Of a stretch of 64,000 bases of DNA, positions 1-13,595 are shown piece by piece (the stretch's first letter is position 1; each line of letters opens with the position of its first letter). This DNA is from Escallonia rubra. Taxonomy: Eukaryota; Streptophyta; Magnoliopsida; Escalloniales; Escalloniaceae. The position numbers and the translations under genes are program-made. The stretch is from assembly GCA_033065855.1 (NCBI GenBank), contig JAVXUO010003231.1, positions 186,001-250,000 on the forward strand, in the 5' to 3' direction. The notes below the pieces were generated by a model. That model saw only the letters and a program-made list of their open reading frames with translations, did no database searches and was not told the DNA's origin.

Positions 1-2400
1 AGGAAATGTCTAAGAATTCAGGAGTCGTCATCAGATTTTATTAAACAAAAGGAAAATAAGAAAAAGCATAAAAATGACCCTAAAATGTCCAAAGACTAAC
101 TAGTCTATTGAAAACAGAAAAATGGGCTCGGGAACTGAGTTATACAGCATGAAGGTGTTAGGCATCCGCCATATCCTTTATGTCGCTACTTTATTTTTAT
201 TGCTTTTTGGCCTTAAACACATATATTTGAAATGAAACTCACCCTAGTTCTAAGTCTAAATTATTTGTTTGAATTCTACACCAGGGTCAAAAAGTCTACG
301 AATTTGGTCGGAGAAACCATAATAAAAAGCATTGTTGCTCGAGCGGGCCCTACGGGTCGCAACCTACATTTTGATCTTATACTCGAACTAAGAAATAAAA
401 TGTAAGACTCTTTTTGATAGTTTATACAATGGAAATGTGATCACGGGAATGAGAAAACACTCTAGACTACTATAATCTAAACTAGCCTAGAAAGCAATAA
501 ACATACCTCTCGGATGCGCTTGCTTAGAAGAATAAAAAATGATCTACGACGAATCAATGATGCAAGGGACTTAAGAATATACAGAAATGAAGTATGAAGT
601 GTTAAATTCTTATAATTGATGATCTATCAATTCTACAAGAGAAATAGTGTAGAAGCTCTAAAGAGAAAAAATGCCCCTAAAAATGTAGCCCGAATACCTT
701 ATTTATAGAGGTCTGGGGCGCTAGAAATGATAAAGATGACCATCTCAATCTATGATCAGGAGATAAATTAGAATATTTGATAAGAATTGCAAATTAAGAA
801 AAGTCAAATAACCTATCGGTTTGTCAAAAATTGGCAGGTCCATTACATAATTTGTTAATATATATATATTTGAATATGGTGACATGATCTGCACCTAATT
901 CCGTAATCATCTTTGACGGGATGTACCAAATTCAGGAATTATCTTCATATTTAATATAAATCAAGGATTAACCACATGAATCAAAGATAAATCACAAAAA
1001 ATAACCTGAAATCTTTTAAATAAATCACAATCTTCTACAGACTGAACCCTCTTAATTGGATTGGACCAGGCCCAATTATTGGACTGGACTGGCTATTGAA
1101 TTGGACTGGATAAAGTGAACTAGGTTGTTGGGCTGGACTAATTAGGGGACTAATTAATGGATTGAATTAATCAAATTTAATGTATTATTAAGCCTTCACC
1201 CATAATAAACTGTAATTGTTAATAAACCCAATAATTGTAAGTAAATAAAAAGACTATAAAAATGGGGTGTCTATAATAATTCTAATGCATAAACTACAGA
1301 CAGAAAGGATCTCTACATAATTCTTACATATAGGTCGTGCAAAGCCGAACAGTTAAAACACTAAGCAAACGTTCACAAAGTAGTGACACAATTAAACTAT
1401 GGAAGCAATTGATATTAACAAAGGCTAAACGAAAACAAGCGGTAAAAGGATAATCAAATTCAGTGGCTCAGAAAGATAAGAAGCATATCAACCATGTGTC
1501 GTTAAGGACCTAGTACAAAGCAACACGGAAAAACAGCTTAAGTATGAGACTTCGGTGAAGTATAGGAGAGTAATGATCAATATTCCTACTCTAAAAAGCA
1601 TGGTCGGCAATGATGGTTGTAATCATTGTGAAGAACATGAGCATCATATTGGTTTCCAAGAAGCAAGACGACGGTTAACCGGCTTAAAAATCCAAGATGA
1701 CCTAGCATAAACTTTAACAATTAAAGGGGTTTTGAGGGTAGTCTTCAAGTTAAGTATCAATTCAGCCGATTGTTAATAAAAGAAAGAATCACGTCCGGGA
1801 CTGTCATTCACATACACAAAAATGAATTTCGTGCACATTGGATTGATCGGTCCAATGCTGATTCAGATTAAAAAACAATCACCCTTACCTCTAATTGCAT
1901 AATTATATCCAAAGCTTTAATCTCCCCAATCCAATGATATCAAAAGCCCTAAAAATCAATATATCCAAGTGTTCCAATTGGGGTTCTAACAATAACGAAC
2001 ATTGTTATGTGTCTTACTACCAAACCTCAATTCCATAGTCAAAATTTAGCTCTTACCTCAAAACCATGTGCAAAAGTCCAAGATGTTTCTTCTTAGAGAT
2101 TCTAAGGAGGCTCTTCTGATGTTAGTTGTGCTCCTAGGTAATATATATTGTATGTAAAGTATAAGAATTCTAAAAGAAATATTATTATATTCCTAAAACA
2201 TTTAGAATTGTAAAACACCCATTACGTCCCAAAATTTTATAACTTTACAATGTGTCAAAGTAAAGCCCAAATTTGATTTTTATAATCTAATCCCAACAGT
2301 ATAAGCCATCTTTCGAGAATATGTTGAATTTTTCCTTAGGCCCAACTCCAAAGGACAAAAATTACAAAACCCTAAAGGCAAGATTTTTTTTTTGGCGGGG
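1..2400. other. AT-rich intergenic DNA with a possible minus-strand LTR
   Basis: I see no gene here. Around 660-720 the minus strand reads CTATAAATAAGG followed by a transcript-leader-like stretch, the layout of a plant LTR U3/R region in minus orientation. I could not find LTR ends, a primer-binding site or coding remnants, so the LTR reading is weak. The rest is AT-rich with no recognisable domain. Confidence 0.3.
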
Positions 2401-2416
2401 GGGGGGGGGGGGGGGA
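2393..2416. repeat. Poly-G tract
   Basis: A run of about 20 G follows a T-rich tract. Similar G runs occur near 10487, 19545 and 56076. It has no coding value, and its length is prone to polymerase slippage or assembly error. Confidence 0.85.
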
Positions 2417-2507
2417 TTTAACGTATTTAAATATTCGGGGTATAACAATTACTGTATGATCAACTCATCAATGTGTAGAGGTGTAAACCTCTCACAACTT
2501 AGTTATA

Positions 2508-2877
2508 CTCCCTTTGTTCCACATAAATCAACCTTTTACTTTTTGTGCATGTAGATTAAAGATTTAGGTCATGTTGTGTGTTTTTCATTCTACCCTTTAG
2601 GGAGAGGAGGGGGAGAAAGTGGGCCAGGAGAGAGAAAATGAGTTAGTGAAGTGTTCAATGTGGAGAGAAAAATAGAAGAAAAAAGTGTAAGAAAATGGGC
2701 CAGGAGAGAGAAAATGAGTTGGTGGAGAGTTAATGTGGAGAGAGAAATATAATATAAAAGTGTAAAAAGGGTAAATATGCAAAAATAGCTACATAATCTT
2801 TCTTAATTTAGAAATGAACAATTTTTGTGGGATGGCCCAAAAAGAAAATATGATCAACTTATGTGGGATGGAGGGAG
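2508..2877. mobile_element. Stowaway-type MITE (Tc1/mariner), 370 bp
   Basis: The left end CTCCCTTTGTTCCACATAA pairs with the right end, whose reverse complement begins CTCCCTCCATCCCACATAA. These are the classic Stowaway termini of plants. The element is bordered by TA on both sides (2506-2507 and 2878-2879), the expected target duplication. A block of about 27 bp containing GGCCAGGAGAGAGAAAATGA occurs twice inside (near 2620 and 2697), an internal duplication. It has no coding capacity and would need a mariner transposase supplied in trans. Confidence 0.9.
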
Positions 2878-2879
2878 TA

Positions 2880-4922
2880 TAAAATAGAGGTCAACGTACG
2901 ACCAAGGAATATCACAAATAAGCATGTAACGTCGAGCAGGCAAGGGCTTCATTTGAAGCCACATGCATAACAAAAGTCACGGAGGCTGTGAACCTATTTT
3001 TCGCTTATGAAGTTGTTTATATTCCGTTATGAAAGCTCATGGGTGCAATATAGCCTTTGCAACAAAAAAGCACATGACAGGAAAATGTTCTTTATATCAA
3101 GAAAGATATGAGCTGACAAGTGGCAACTATGTTTTTAGCACCATTCTAAGACAAATGGTCCAACTCAATGGCCCCATTAGGTCCTTGTCGCCTAGACATT
3201 ATAGGTGTGCCAAATTGCATGGCGCAAATGGAGTCTAATCCAAAATCATTAGCACTCAATAGACCCGAAATGTAACCTACAGGTAAATATTGGTGGCGCC
3301 TAAAATCATAGCCCCTGTTTTTAGGTCAAGGACAAACATATTATTTATGCAAGTTTTTAGGGACGAGTATGGGATACAGAAAGATGCGGCTCCATATTTA
3401 TATGTCAAGTAAACAAGACTTTCTACGTCTCAAGTCTCAATATGTTCATAGGGTTAAAAGCTAATACTTCATAAAGGAAAGATATAACTTGATAAGAAGA
3501 CTAAGACTAGCTTCAACTTCCGAACACAAGGGCATAGCCGCCAAATATTGATCTCGTCATGTCCTCCTTGGTGACATTGAGGCAAATGAAGGTTCGGGAA
3601 GAGTCAGAGTGTTCGACCATATCGCTGACCTAGAATTTTACCAAGGTAACAGTGACGATTGGCAACGGTAGCGGCACGTGTGCCGTCTTAAACATCGACA
3701 TGCCACTTGTGCAAAGCCCACTAGCGAGAGCATCGCGGCACGACGCGCCAATAACGTCAGTTGTATATCTAGTGCTTGTAATGGTGCAATGACGCTGCTA
3801 GTTCGACGGCATGTATCTAAACAGAATGGCAGTGACCAGGCTACTGGTAGCGACGTCATGTATCTGGACAGAATGGCAGTGACAGCATTACTAATCGCAA
3901 TGAGAAGTATCTAGCAGGAAATGAAAGAGATGGTTCTACTGGTCGTGATGGTGTGTATCTAGTCATAATGTCAACAACGGTGTGTATATGGAGGGTGTAT
4001 ATGGTCAGGATGGTGGCTGATCGTGTGAGAAAGTGTATAAAGATAGAATGGTCATGACCGCGTTGCTGGTCGAGACTATCTGTATTTGGAAGCAACAATG
4101 CGGCTGCTAGTCTTAATAGCAGTCATCACTAGAGGCAATATTCTTGGTGGCGCCGTCATGAGGACATGATGAAGGATGACAAGAAAAATGGGATGTTTGT
4201 CTTCTTGACACTTTTAAACGAGGGTCGGCAAGGAGACCAGCCCATCGACTAGATCCCCGACCTTACACAGGATTTGCCACATCAGCAACTGAGGAAAAAG
4301 CGAAGGTATCGGTCACAGCCTGTCAGGAGGATTGCTAAACGGGAATGTCACTTAACGTTAGGTGTGCACTCCTCTTCACCCTTGACAAATTTTGACATAT
4401 GTCGATCATGACAGTGGTTGGTTGTTCTCATCGATGTTTTCCCCACTTGCTAATTTATCTGTCGGTGGCTCTGTCATATCCCCCCTGGTGGCCACTAATA
4501 TATCTATCGGTGGTTCTGATGTATTGCCTTAGTGGCCTCCAATTTATAGGTCGTGCTCGTACGTACTGTCCCTATCGGCCACTTGTGCTTCTCCCAACCC
4601 ATATATCGATGATTCCTTAATCGAGTCACGAACTCTTTATTTTTCTTTTTTGCACGATTTGTTTGCCTTAAGCTTTGTTGGCTAGTCGTTACCACGGTTG
4701 GTGCCAGTAAATTGTTAACACTAATTGGACAGGACTAGAGGAGCATGCGAAAAAACTTGCACAGCACAACACAAGCAATGATGACTCACTGGAGGAGGAT
4801 ACAATTTTGAATAGGAACCGAAGGCATCTAAAGAGTAAAAAATAGGCGTACCTTAGATTTGTGAGGGTATTTATAGGGAGCTGAATGAGATTTTCTTCTC
4901 AAGTGGGGGACAATAACGCTAA
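2880..4922. other. Repeat-derived DNA with degenerate minisatellite-like units
   Basis: No gene is recognised. Between about 3780 and 4100 the sequence re-uses variants of GTATCTGGACAGAATGGCAG with related flanks, which suggests an old tandem array that has diverged. Short open frames across 3638-4098 run through these repeats on both strands and show no domain. It is probably an old retroelement LTR or leader, but I cannot name the family. Confidence 0.35.
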
Positions 4923-5568
4923 GGTTGTGTTTGGAATGTAGGGTAAGAGCTCTAAATAAAATAAAAATAATCATATTCGGCGTTCGGCGTTCGGCCACGA
5001 GTTTAAATGGATAATGAATCCGTTGGACTGCTTTCAATCCCCCTGGAGTGGGATAATTCTGTATCCAGAGGGTGGTATTACTTTTATTCCAACCACTTGG
5101 GATAAAAAATTAATGGTCAAAGGTTGGCACCGCACCACCCACCGCGGACGATAAAGACCACTAACACAACACCCATTGCCGTTGCCCTTATTCCCCAAGT
5201 GTTGCCGATAAGATTCCAAGTGCGATTTCATTGACTTTCTCATTGACAGGATGAGATTTGTTCCACCGATACCATTGTCGTCGAAAGGGTGCGATTACAT
5301 TTACATCATCGTCATCGCAGATAAGTGGTTGAGGCGCGATGGGTGGTGGCTGTGGGTTGCGATATCTGGTGTCGCGGTGGTTGTGGGTTACGATGGGTGG
5401 TGTTGTGGGTTGCGTTGCGTGGTTTTTGGTGGCAATTTGGTTGTATAGTATAGCTATTCAGTTTGCAATTCGATGTCCATTTCAAACATATCACTTATAT
5501 AAATGGAACGAAAATCCTCCCTTATCCCATCCTTTTGGCCTATCCTCTCCAGTGCGCCAAACGCAGCC
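4923..5568. mobile_element. Tourist-type (PIF/Harbinger) MITE, 646 bp
   Basis: The left end GGTTGTGTTTGGAATG and the right end GTGCGCCAAACGCAGCC are inverted copies of one another. The element is flanked by TAA on both sides (4920-4922 and 5569-5571). A 3-bp duplication and this terminus fit PIF/Harbinger-derived MITEs. A stretch beginning ATCCCCCTGGAGTGGGATAA resembles the MITE that hosts the large nest starting at 10348, so both belong to one family. No transposase is encoded. Confidence 0.8.
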
Positions 5569-6900
5569 TAAAGGTGCAATGGATTGTATTCCTCATTGTC
5601 TAGGGATTATAGTTTTACTAAATTGATGATTCTAGAGTCAATGAAAGACAAAAAAACATATCAGGGCGATCCAAATCTAACACTGGAAAAAAAATTCATT
5701 TTTTCCGACTGATCTAAAACGTCCACGTCACAAAATGGACGGTCCAGAAGAAAATCATGCCTACCCCATTATTCTTTGCAGCTGTTAATATTAATTTCGA
5801 AAAATCCCCTCATGCTTTGAGTTTTTCTTTCCTCTTCTTCTTTCAGCTGCCTCTGCCTGACAGATGGATGAAGAAACTACAGAGCTCTCATCGCCTCACC
5901 TGCCATCATGGAATCCTTCCTTCTAACTCCATAACCAACAGCAATACCATCCTTTGCCATTGTCTGTCACCTTGCCAGGTTACAGTTGCCCCTCACCAAA
6001 GCCGTTGTTGTTTGCAACCTTCCTAAGTCATAGTCAACGATGCAATTCCACCTCACCATCACTAGACCGATTTGCTTACCTTTACTGAATAGAGAATCAT
6101 CTATGATAAAAAGGTTTCAGATATTATGCCAAATCTATAATCAATTAAGTGATCTCATTTTTATTTCAACTTCAATTCAATTTTTATGCTGTTTTAACTT
6201 TCCATTAGATCCATTTCAGATGGATTAACATTAATGCTTCTTTGTTCAACATTTCAAGTTCTTCAAATTTCCTTTACTCATCTTCACGAATCTAAGGTCA
6301 TGTTAGAAGTGGAGTTCTCATCAATTAGTTAATGAAGACTTTAGATCTAGATGAGAATGAAGCGAGAGTTACTGATACTTATAAAATCATGTTGGTTAAT
6401 CTAACATTTTCTCTTGGTGATTTTGGAATGGCAGTCAAAAGAGATTTTCTTAGGTCGCCTTACATTAATTGTGGCCTGATTTTATGAAATAATGAATCTC
6501 TTAACTTGCGGAAGTTCATAACTCATAGCGAAACCTTAAGAACACAAAGAAAAAGAAGCAGGGAATGGATACACACCAATCTCCCTATTAACCTCTTATG
6601 TTTACAGCCTTTGTTTTTAGGCGTTTGTTTGCTTTGGGTTCTGTAATCTTTTGTCTCGGAGAAATGGCACTTTTGGTATAAGCTCTAACTGTAACAAGAT
6701 TAGAGGTTTGACGCGATAAATTTATTTTAAAAAAGATATGGACTGTCCATTTTGTAGCGTGGACAATCACTGAGAAAGGGGACTTCTTCAGAGCTAGATA
6801 TGTATCAGCCCCATAAAAATGAAATGCATGCCTTTAGTCAATGTTTCACCGTAAAAAGAGCATATACCACTCGTTTAGTGTTGGTGTGTTTTTTCTTATA
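5569..6900. other. Non-coding DNA with a pair of imperfect inverted repeats
   Basis: No gene is recognised. A segment near 5727-5753 (ACGTCACAAAATGGACGGTCC) is found inverted near 6738-6765 (GGACTGTCCATTTTGTAGCG). This suggests a non-autonomous DNA transposon of about 1 kb between them. I could not define termini or a target duplication. Confidence 0.35.
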
Positions 6901-8460
6901 GTAAAAAAAAAAGAGTTGTTTGTGCTGGATGGCAAACTCTAATTAAACTCATGATGTAGTTGTATTCCCATTCTTAACCATGTCATGTCTCTATCCTCAA
7001 AGCCATTTGGCCTCGTTATTCCGCCAACCTCTTTGAATGTAGGATTATTAAATCGAGATAACCCCTCTGCTCTTCTTTTATGAGGGGGAATATAGGCATT
7101 CTCAACTCCCTGACTGGGATCCCTTTGGCCAGTCCCACTCCTTGATACTCTTATGTTGTTAGGCTAAGTTATAGGCCTCTTCGACCTATTTTTCTTTCAC
7201 AGAATTCCTTATACTCAGCCCAGGGTCACTGCTATTGTTTAGATTGAGAATGAACTAGCCCGACTCATTTGAGTGATTTGAACTTAAACTGTTTGGTTGC
7301 CTTACCATAGTTTCTAATCTCATCGGGAGACGCCTGACTCCATCATTTTATCTTGAAGAGGAGTTTTTCCTTTTTGTAGTTTTACGTCCACTATTTTGTC
7401 AATAGACGAAGTTTGACTTTGGATCTCTTCTGGTAAATCCTTAATCAATTCACTCCTAGAGATATTCCATTTCTCTGTTATTTTTCTCATTTTTCCCATT
7501 AATTTGGAACTTGATTGTTCCTGACTACTGGCCACTTTACTAAAACACATCGCTTGGCTTTGCAAAATAGTCACTAATTGAAATACCATGGTAATAAGGA
7601 TTTGAGTCGAAGAACTAACCTGGCCCGTCAACTGGCTCATTGTCTGGCCATTCCTGTCGATTGACTCGGTGTTACCAACTGTCGTTGCCGTGTTAGTATC
7701 AACACTGTCAGTGGTATTCCCGCCACTAGAATTTTTCGCACTGGGAATGTTAGTAACATTGGAACCAGTAGTGATAGGAGCAATCCTTACTTCTCCACCG
7801 TTACCTCCATTATCAGCAACATCGTTTTCGGTGCCATTGTTGGCTCCATTGATCCTAACATGATTCCTCGTACTAGGCATGCTTCCCTTTTAGATTAAAG
7901 GATCCCATTGGGGGTGCCAATATTTGCACTGATGGGCAAACTCCAACTGATGTGAGTTCTTTTGGACGTCTAGTCTGAGGAATTCTCTAAACGAGAAACA
8001 TTAATGGCGCCCATGACAAAGGCAACTTGTGCAAATGAATTGATGGTTGTAATGGACACATGGACTTCTATCAATAGGAGGCAACCAAAGCATTCACAAA
8101 ATATTGAAAGAAAGGAGAAAAGAAAAATAATAAGACTTGAAGTCAAGTCATGTTGTTGAGTTGTATGTCGATGCTCTTCGATAATCCCTCTTCCTCTTTT
8201 TATTTTACTTCCTCATAACCGTTTGCCCCAATTCGCCCACCTCGATTTCTTTCAAAAAGAATTTTTTCGTCTATATTTTTTACATCATTATTTAATGTTG
8301 TATTACCCTCTGACTGTCTTTACTTTAACAACATTTATCTCTTAGCCTTCTCATGCACATGTGTACATAACTCATTGGCCACAACTAAGCTATACTTTTA
8401 CACGTGAACATGAGCAACGAATCATTTATTTAGATTAGCACCCCATGATTAGGGGACACG
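6900..8460 (-). mobile_element. Gypsy-like gag and leader remnant
   Basis: On the minus strand an open frame of 186 residues (7880-7320) is rich in N, T, G and S at its start and has a mixed-charge tail. It is followed by further out-of-frame matter down to about 7000. Upstream (7900-8460) lies a leader-like stretch with TATTTGCACTGATGGG on the plus strand. The arrangement resembles the 5' part of a plant LTR retrotransposon (leader plus gag start). No zinc knuckle, protease or reverse transcriptase is visible, so the family is inferred from overall character only and this could be an unrelated low-complexity frame. Confidence 0.35.
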
Positions 8461-8576
8461 AGCAGGGCGTGGAACCACGTGAGAACTAGGACTTTTGAAT
8501 TTTTTTTTTCAATTGCACCCCACCTCTCAGTTCTTTCTCCTCGAGACCCCATCCATGACTTTTACCTCTGTGGCTT

Positions 8577-8579
<3 letters not shown>

Positions 8580-8634
<55 letters not shown>
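8580..8634. repeat. TA dinucleotide microsatellite
   Basis: About 27 uninterrupted TA units. It gives rise to spurious Ile-Tyr frames on both strands. It is the same kind of sequence that has received three MULEs about 3 kb downstream, but this tract is empty. Confidence 0.95.
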
Positions 8635-8638
<4 letters not shown>

Positions 8639-8639
8639 A

Positions 8640-9870
8640 CTCACGCAGACGGCCGTGAGCCTGTGACTCGTCGGTCGTGACTCGTGAGCCCGTGACGGCC
8701 ACTGGCCAAGCACGAGTAGATTCAGATCTAGACTGGAGACAACCTCACCAAATGATCGAGCTCCGAGGTACCGACAATGGCAATAACCAACAGACACCCA
8801 GCCTGACATCGACGGCAACCACGATCTGTGACTCTCTTTCTCTCTCTTTGATCGCAACAGCCATGATCTGGGTTCTGAGGAGTGATGACGGTGGAGTGGA
8901 GTGGAGCCTAACGACCATGATCTAGGGTTTTTGACAACCACCGACCAGTCGACCACGTTTCTCTCTCTCTCTCTCAGCACCAGCTGCCCGACTGACAGCG
9001 ATGATCTTCTGATAGCCCTAGAACTGGAAGGAGACAACAATTGTTGCTTTGAGATTGTTGATTGAGCATTTGAGATTTACAATCACAGGCCTAGATTGTT
9101 CAAATCTGACCGGCGATTAATTGAGCATTTGAGATTGTTGATTGATTGAGGATTTTAGGTTGTTAATCGAGCATTTCAGATTGTTAGATTGAACATTTGA
9201 GATTGTTGATTGAGATATGTGACCTAATTGTATTGAGATATGTGATCTAATTTGATTTTCATAGCTAATTGCCTATCAAATTAGGTAACTAAACATTCAT
9301 TTCCATTTAGGAAACACCATTATATTTAGTGTTCTGCTTGCTTGGAAATTCATTAAATGAGGATTGTTTACGGTCTATTTAGACTCATTTTGGTTTACTT
9401 AATTGTTTATAGTGAATCTACGAAGAAAAAAAAAAGGAAAGAAAGAAGATTAAAAATGGATAATTTTACTTCAAAACTGAACTAAAAACTCTATTAAAAC
9501 CAATCAATTTTAGAGTAAATTAATTTTTGAATAAAACAAAGAAAAAAAATGAAGAAGGCGCGTTAGGGCCTTACTAATAAGTAATAAGAAAAGTAACTAT
9601 GTCTTGCAAATATTAAACAACCTTATAATAAAAGAAAAAAAGTGCAAATAAGCAGTAACTTTAAACATCAATATGGCCCGTAATGTGCATCTTTCTCAAG
9701 TAAACCAAAATTAACTAATTGCACATCACATTAGGTAATTAAAAATTCAATATGGTGCTTACGAGTTAGGTTACTGTTCAAACTTGCCATTAGAATTCTC
9801 TATATACTTGAGTTTGAGCTTGTTTGGTCATTTAGTTTTAAAATCAGGAAGTTGAAAATGTTTTTTAGTT
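8640..9870. other. Non-coding DNA with degenerate GAGATTGTTGATTGAGCATT repeats
   Basis: No gene is recognised. Between 9045 and 9210 variants of TTGAGCATTTGAGATTGTTG recur four or more times at irregular spacing, a decayed minisatellite. The remainder is AT-rich. Confidence 0.4.
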
Positions 9871-9878
9871 GCTTATGA

Positions 9879-10151
9879 ATGAAATGTTTTTTTTTTCTTT
9901 TCATAATGGAAAAGGTTTTTAAAAAGAAAGCAAAGTTGGAAGAATCCTCGTACTCTAATAAGAATGAGTGTAGAAATCAAAATAGTATTCAACACTCTCC
10001 AGTTCCAACGGTAATGGACAAGACTCCTATTGTGCATCGTGATGTTACTTCTGGGCATTTAAGCAGAGTTAGCGATAATTCCGACGAGCTTATTGCGGCT
10101 CATGGGTTGCGTCCGAATATTTTGGATTATGGTCATAATATTCGTTTGTAA
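9879..10151 (+). pseudogene. N-terminal fragment of a hAT-family (zinc finger MYM-type-like) transposase
   Basis: The open frame gives 90 residues. From the internal Met at 9906 it reads MEKVFKKKAKLEESS, and near its end GLRPNILDYGHNIR, then stops. A short basic-hydrophobic start followed later by a GLR-P-I-DY-N-R motif is typical of the N-terminus of plant hAT-derived proteins annotated as zinc finger MYM-type 1-like. In full members this precedes a TTF-type zinc finger, an RNase H-like core and a C-terminal dimer domain, none of which follow here. It is therefore a truncated fragment with no catalytic part. The family call rests on recognition of the motif, not an alignment. Confidence 0.45.
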
Positions 10152-10579
10152 ACACTGAATTATCTATTTTATATTTGTTTCTTTTGTGCTGTAAAGAGTC
10201 TTTAGTGGCTCTCATGAAACTTAATAAAATATTTTGTATGTTTTTTAGTATGTTTTTTTGTGTGTTATTGAAAAATGCACTTTATTTTTGTGTACTATTT
10301 TACTTATAAAAATTTTTAGTGAGTTTGATATGTTTTTAGTACCCCTAGGCTGTGTTTGGCGCGCGGGATAAGACCCCGGATAGGATAAAAATAATTCTAT
10401 CCGGCGTTTGGACACGCACTTAGTCCCCGGATAAGGTATCATTTGGACTTGTTTTATCCCCCTTGAGTAGGATAAAATAATACCTGGGGGGGGGGGGGTG
10501 GTATTAAATTAGTCCAGATGAGGTCGGACTAAAATGAATGGAACCCACCTCACTTTTCTTCCTCTTTCCCTTCAACGCC

Positions 10580-10819
10580 ATATATACATATACATTGCGC
10601 GTGTGTGTATATATATATATATACACACACACACCGTATATATATATATATATATATATACCTATATACTTATATACACATAAATATATACAGCATATAT
10701 ACTGTATATATACATATATATATACTGTATATACGTATATATATATATACCTATATGCTGTATATATATATATGTATATATACATACTGTATATATACAT
10801 ATACATATACTGTATATAC

Positions 10820-10868
<49 letters not shown>

Positions 10869-10906
10869 CCTATATGCTGTATATATATATATATATATAT
10901 ATATAC

Positions 10907-10939
<33 letters not shown>

Positions 10940-10950
10940 TATATATAATT

Positions 10951-10985
<35 letters not shown>

Positions 10986-10996
10986 TGTATATATGC

Positions 10997-11027
<31 letters not shown>

Positions 11028-11183
11028 TGTATATATGATGTATATATACATACATATATATATATACCTATATGCTGTATATATATGTGTATATAAGTAT
11101 ATAGGTATATATATGTGTATATAAGTATATATATAGATATATACATACCTATATATTGTGTATATATATATATATATATATAC

Positions 11184-11222
<39 letters not shown>

Positions 11223-11505
11223 GCTGTATATATATATGTGTATATAAGTATATAGGAATATATATGTGTATATATATATACACATATACACAGATATATA
11301 CCTATATACTTATATACACATATATATACAGCATATATACAATATATATATATGTATATATACAGTATAGATATATATATACACAATATATAGGTATATA
11401 TATATATATACTTATATACACATATATATACCTATATACTTATATACACATATATATACAGCATATAGGTATACATATATATATGTATATATAGGTACAG
11501 TATAT

Positions 11506-11536
<31 letters not shown>

Positions 11537-11558
11537 CTTATATACACATATATATACC

Positions 11559-11589
<31 letters not shown>

Positions 11590-11615
11590 ATATATATATA
11601 TATATATATATATAT
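10580..11615. repeat. Compound TA-rich microsatellite, about 1 kb
   Basis: Long TA runs are interrupted by ATATACCTATATACTTATAT, ATATGCTGTATATA and ACTGTATATATACAT modules that recur on both strands. All long frames here (runs of Ile and Tyr) are artefacts. The right end of this tract abuts the first of three MULEs. Confidence 0.95.
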
Positions 11616-11768
11616 GGGTCGTGATCCATTGCCAGCGCTGGCAGGCTTGCCAGCGCTGTTTTGTCGTCCGCTACATAATGTAGCGGACGATAGTTGACGT
11701 CCGCTACATTATGTAGCGGACGGCAAAACAGCGCTGGCAAGCCTGCCAGCGATAGCAACGGATCAGCT

Positions 11769-11771
<3 letters not shown>
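11616..11771. mobile_element. 156-bp foldback MULE-derived MITE in a TA microsatellite
   Basis: The element begins GGGTCGTGATCC and ends GGATCAGCTCCC. It is a near-perfect inverted repeat over its whole length: the left arm CAGCGCTGGCAGGCTTGCCA is matched in reverse on the right. The centre holds two GTCCGCTA-N7-TAGCGGAC palindromes (near 11668 and 11699). TA repeats border both sides, so the exact target duplication is hidden in the microsatellite. Terminus and palindromes are shared with the elements at 11816 and 13631. It is the smallest member of that family and fully non-autonomous. Confidence 0.85.
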
Positions 11772-11815
<44 letters not shown>

Positions 11816-11818
<3 letters not shown>

Positions 11819-13595
11819 AGCTGATCCGTTGAGAGCGCTAGCAACTTGGGTTAAGTTGCTAGCGCAATCTGGCCGTCCACGCGCGATCTGTGGACGGTCT
11901 AGATCTTTTTTTTACATTTTTTTAAGTACGTCCGCTACATTATGTAGTGGACGATTTTTTGACAAAAATACCCTCCACCTCCGTCCGCTACATTATGTAG
12001 CGGACGATTTTTTGACAAAAATACCCTCCACCTCCGTCCGCTACATTATGTAACGGACGAGTGAGCAGTACTTTTTTTTTCTCTTTCTCTCGTTAATTGT
12101 CTGACATGTTTATTTCTCTCTCCCCTTTCTCTCTCTTTTCAGTCACCACTTTATGACTCTTTCTCTCACCACATTCTCGTTTTCTCTCTCACCTACCTCT
12201 CTCTCTCTCTCTCCAGACCTTTGATCTATTCTTTCTATTTTCCTATTTCGTGTTTGGTTTGTTGATTCTTCAGTTCTGTGATCCATTTCAGTTCTGTGAT
12301 CCATGCTCATGAACATATACACCCCACTGAAATTAAGGGCCGAAAGAAGGGGGGAAAAAAGAACTGAAGAAATGGAGAACTATCATAATCTTCAACCTTA
12401 GAACTAAATGAATCACGGTGAGACTCCGAACATTTATAGAACAAGGACTCCCAAAGCTCTGTCAACTCCAGAATGATAACTCCATCATCATTTTCACATT
12501 CTTGTTCAAACATGCCAAAAAGTTACAGAAAGTGGTTCTTCTTCCCTTGGACTCAGCAATCTGCCACCTCTTGTATCCATCATGTTAATCTTCAATTCAC
12601 CATAGTAGATGACATGGCCCTCACCATTAAGCTCTCTCCAAATAGACCCACCCCATATTCGACCCTTCTTTTCTCTATTGCGGCTCCACCATGAAGAAGA
12701 AGAAGAAAACTAGAGCCACAGCCCATTCATAGATACAGTCTCCACCAAAGAGGGAAAAAAAACTTGATTTCAGATATGATTCTAGGATACCCACCATTAA
12801 AAACACGATTTCAACCACCATTAAATTGACCAAGACAAGATCTGATTCTACACATAAACAAATAGATACCCACCACCGCAACAGCCACCGTCGCCGCCTT
12901 CAATCGGTGTCACCACCGACCGTCTACCTTCAGTCACTAATTCTGCAAATATCGCTACGAAAATGTCGTTCTCTGCAATTTTCGACACCAGGATCGCCGT
13001 CGTACCACATCCTACCTCCCTTCCGCCGTCGAGAATAGGGGCGGTGCGATGAAAGCAGCGGCTCTAGCGGTTTCGGGCTTGTGATGACCTCCTTTACAAA
13101 TCTGCCATCTTCATAATATGACGAAGACAATGGGTACAAGGGAGAGGGAGAAGATGAGAGGATGAGAGATGAGGAAGAGAGAGAAAATAAAAGGGTTGTC
13201 TCTCTTTTTCAGGTCTGACATATGGGTTGTCACTTTTCCAGAGAATAAAAGTAGTTGTCCCTTCTTCTCGTCCGCGCGGACATATATAATTGAAGATTGA
13301 GGGCTATTTTTATTAAAAATATTGTCCGCTACATTATGTAGCGGACATACTTAATGTCTTTTCCAGAGAATAAAAGCAGTTGTCCTTTTTTTTCGTCCGC
13401 TACATTATGTACCGGACATATATAATTAAAGATTGAGGGGTATTTTTGTCAAAAATATTGTCCGCTACATAATGTAGCGAACGTATTTAAAAAAAAGGCA
13501 AAAAAAAGATCTGGACCGTCCACAGATCGCGCGTGGACGGCCAGATCGCGCTAGCAACTTAACCCAAATTGCTAGCGCTCTCAACGGATCAGCTC

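Noticed and set aside
10504-11494. Several open frames of 85-211 codons rich in Ile and Tyr
   Set aside because: They are translations of TA-rich microsatellite on both strands, with no composition or start context of a gene.
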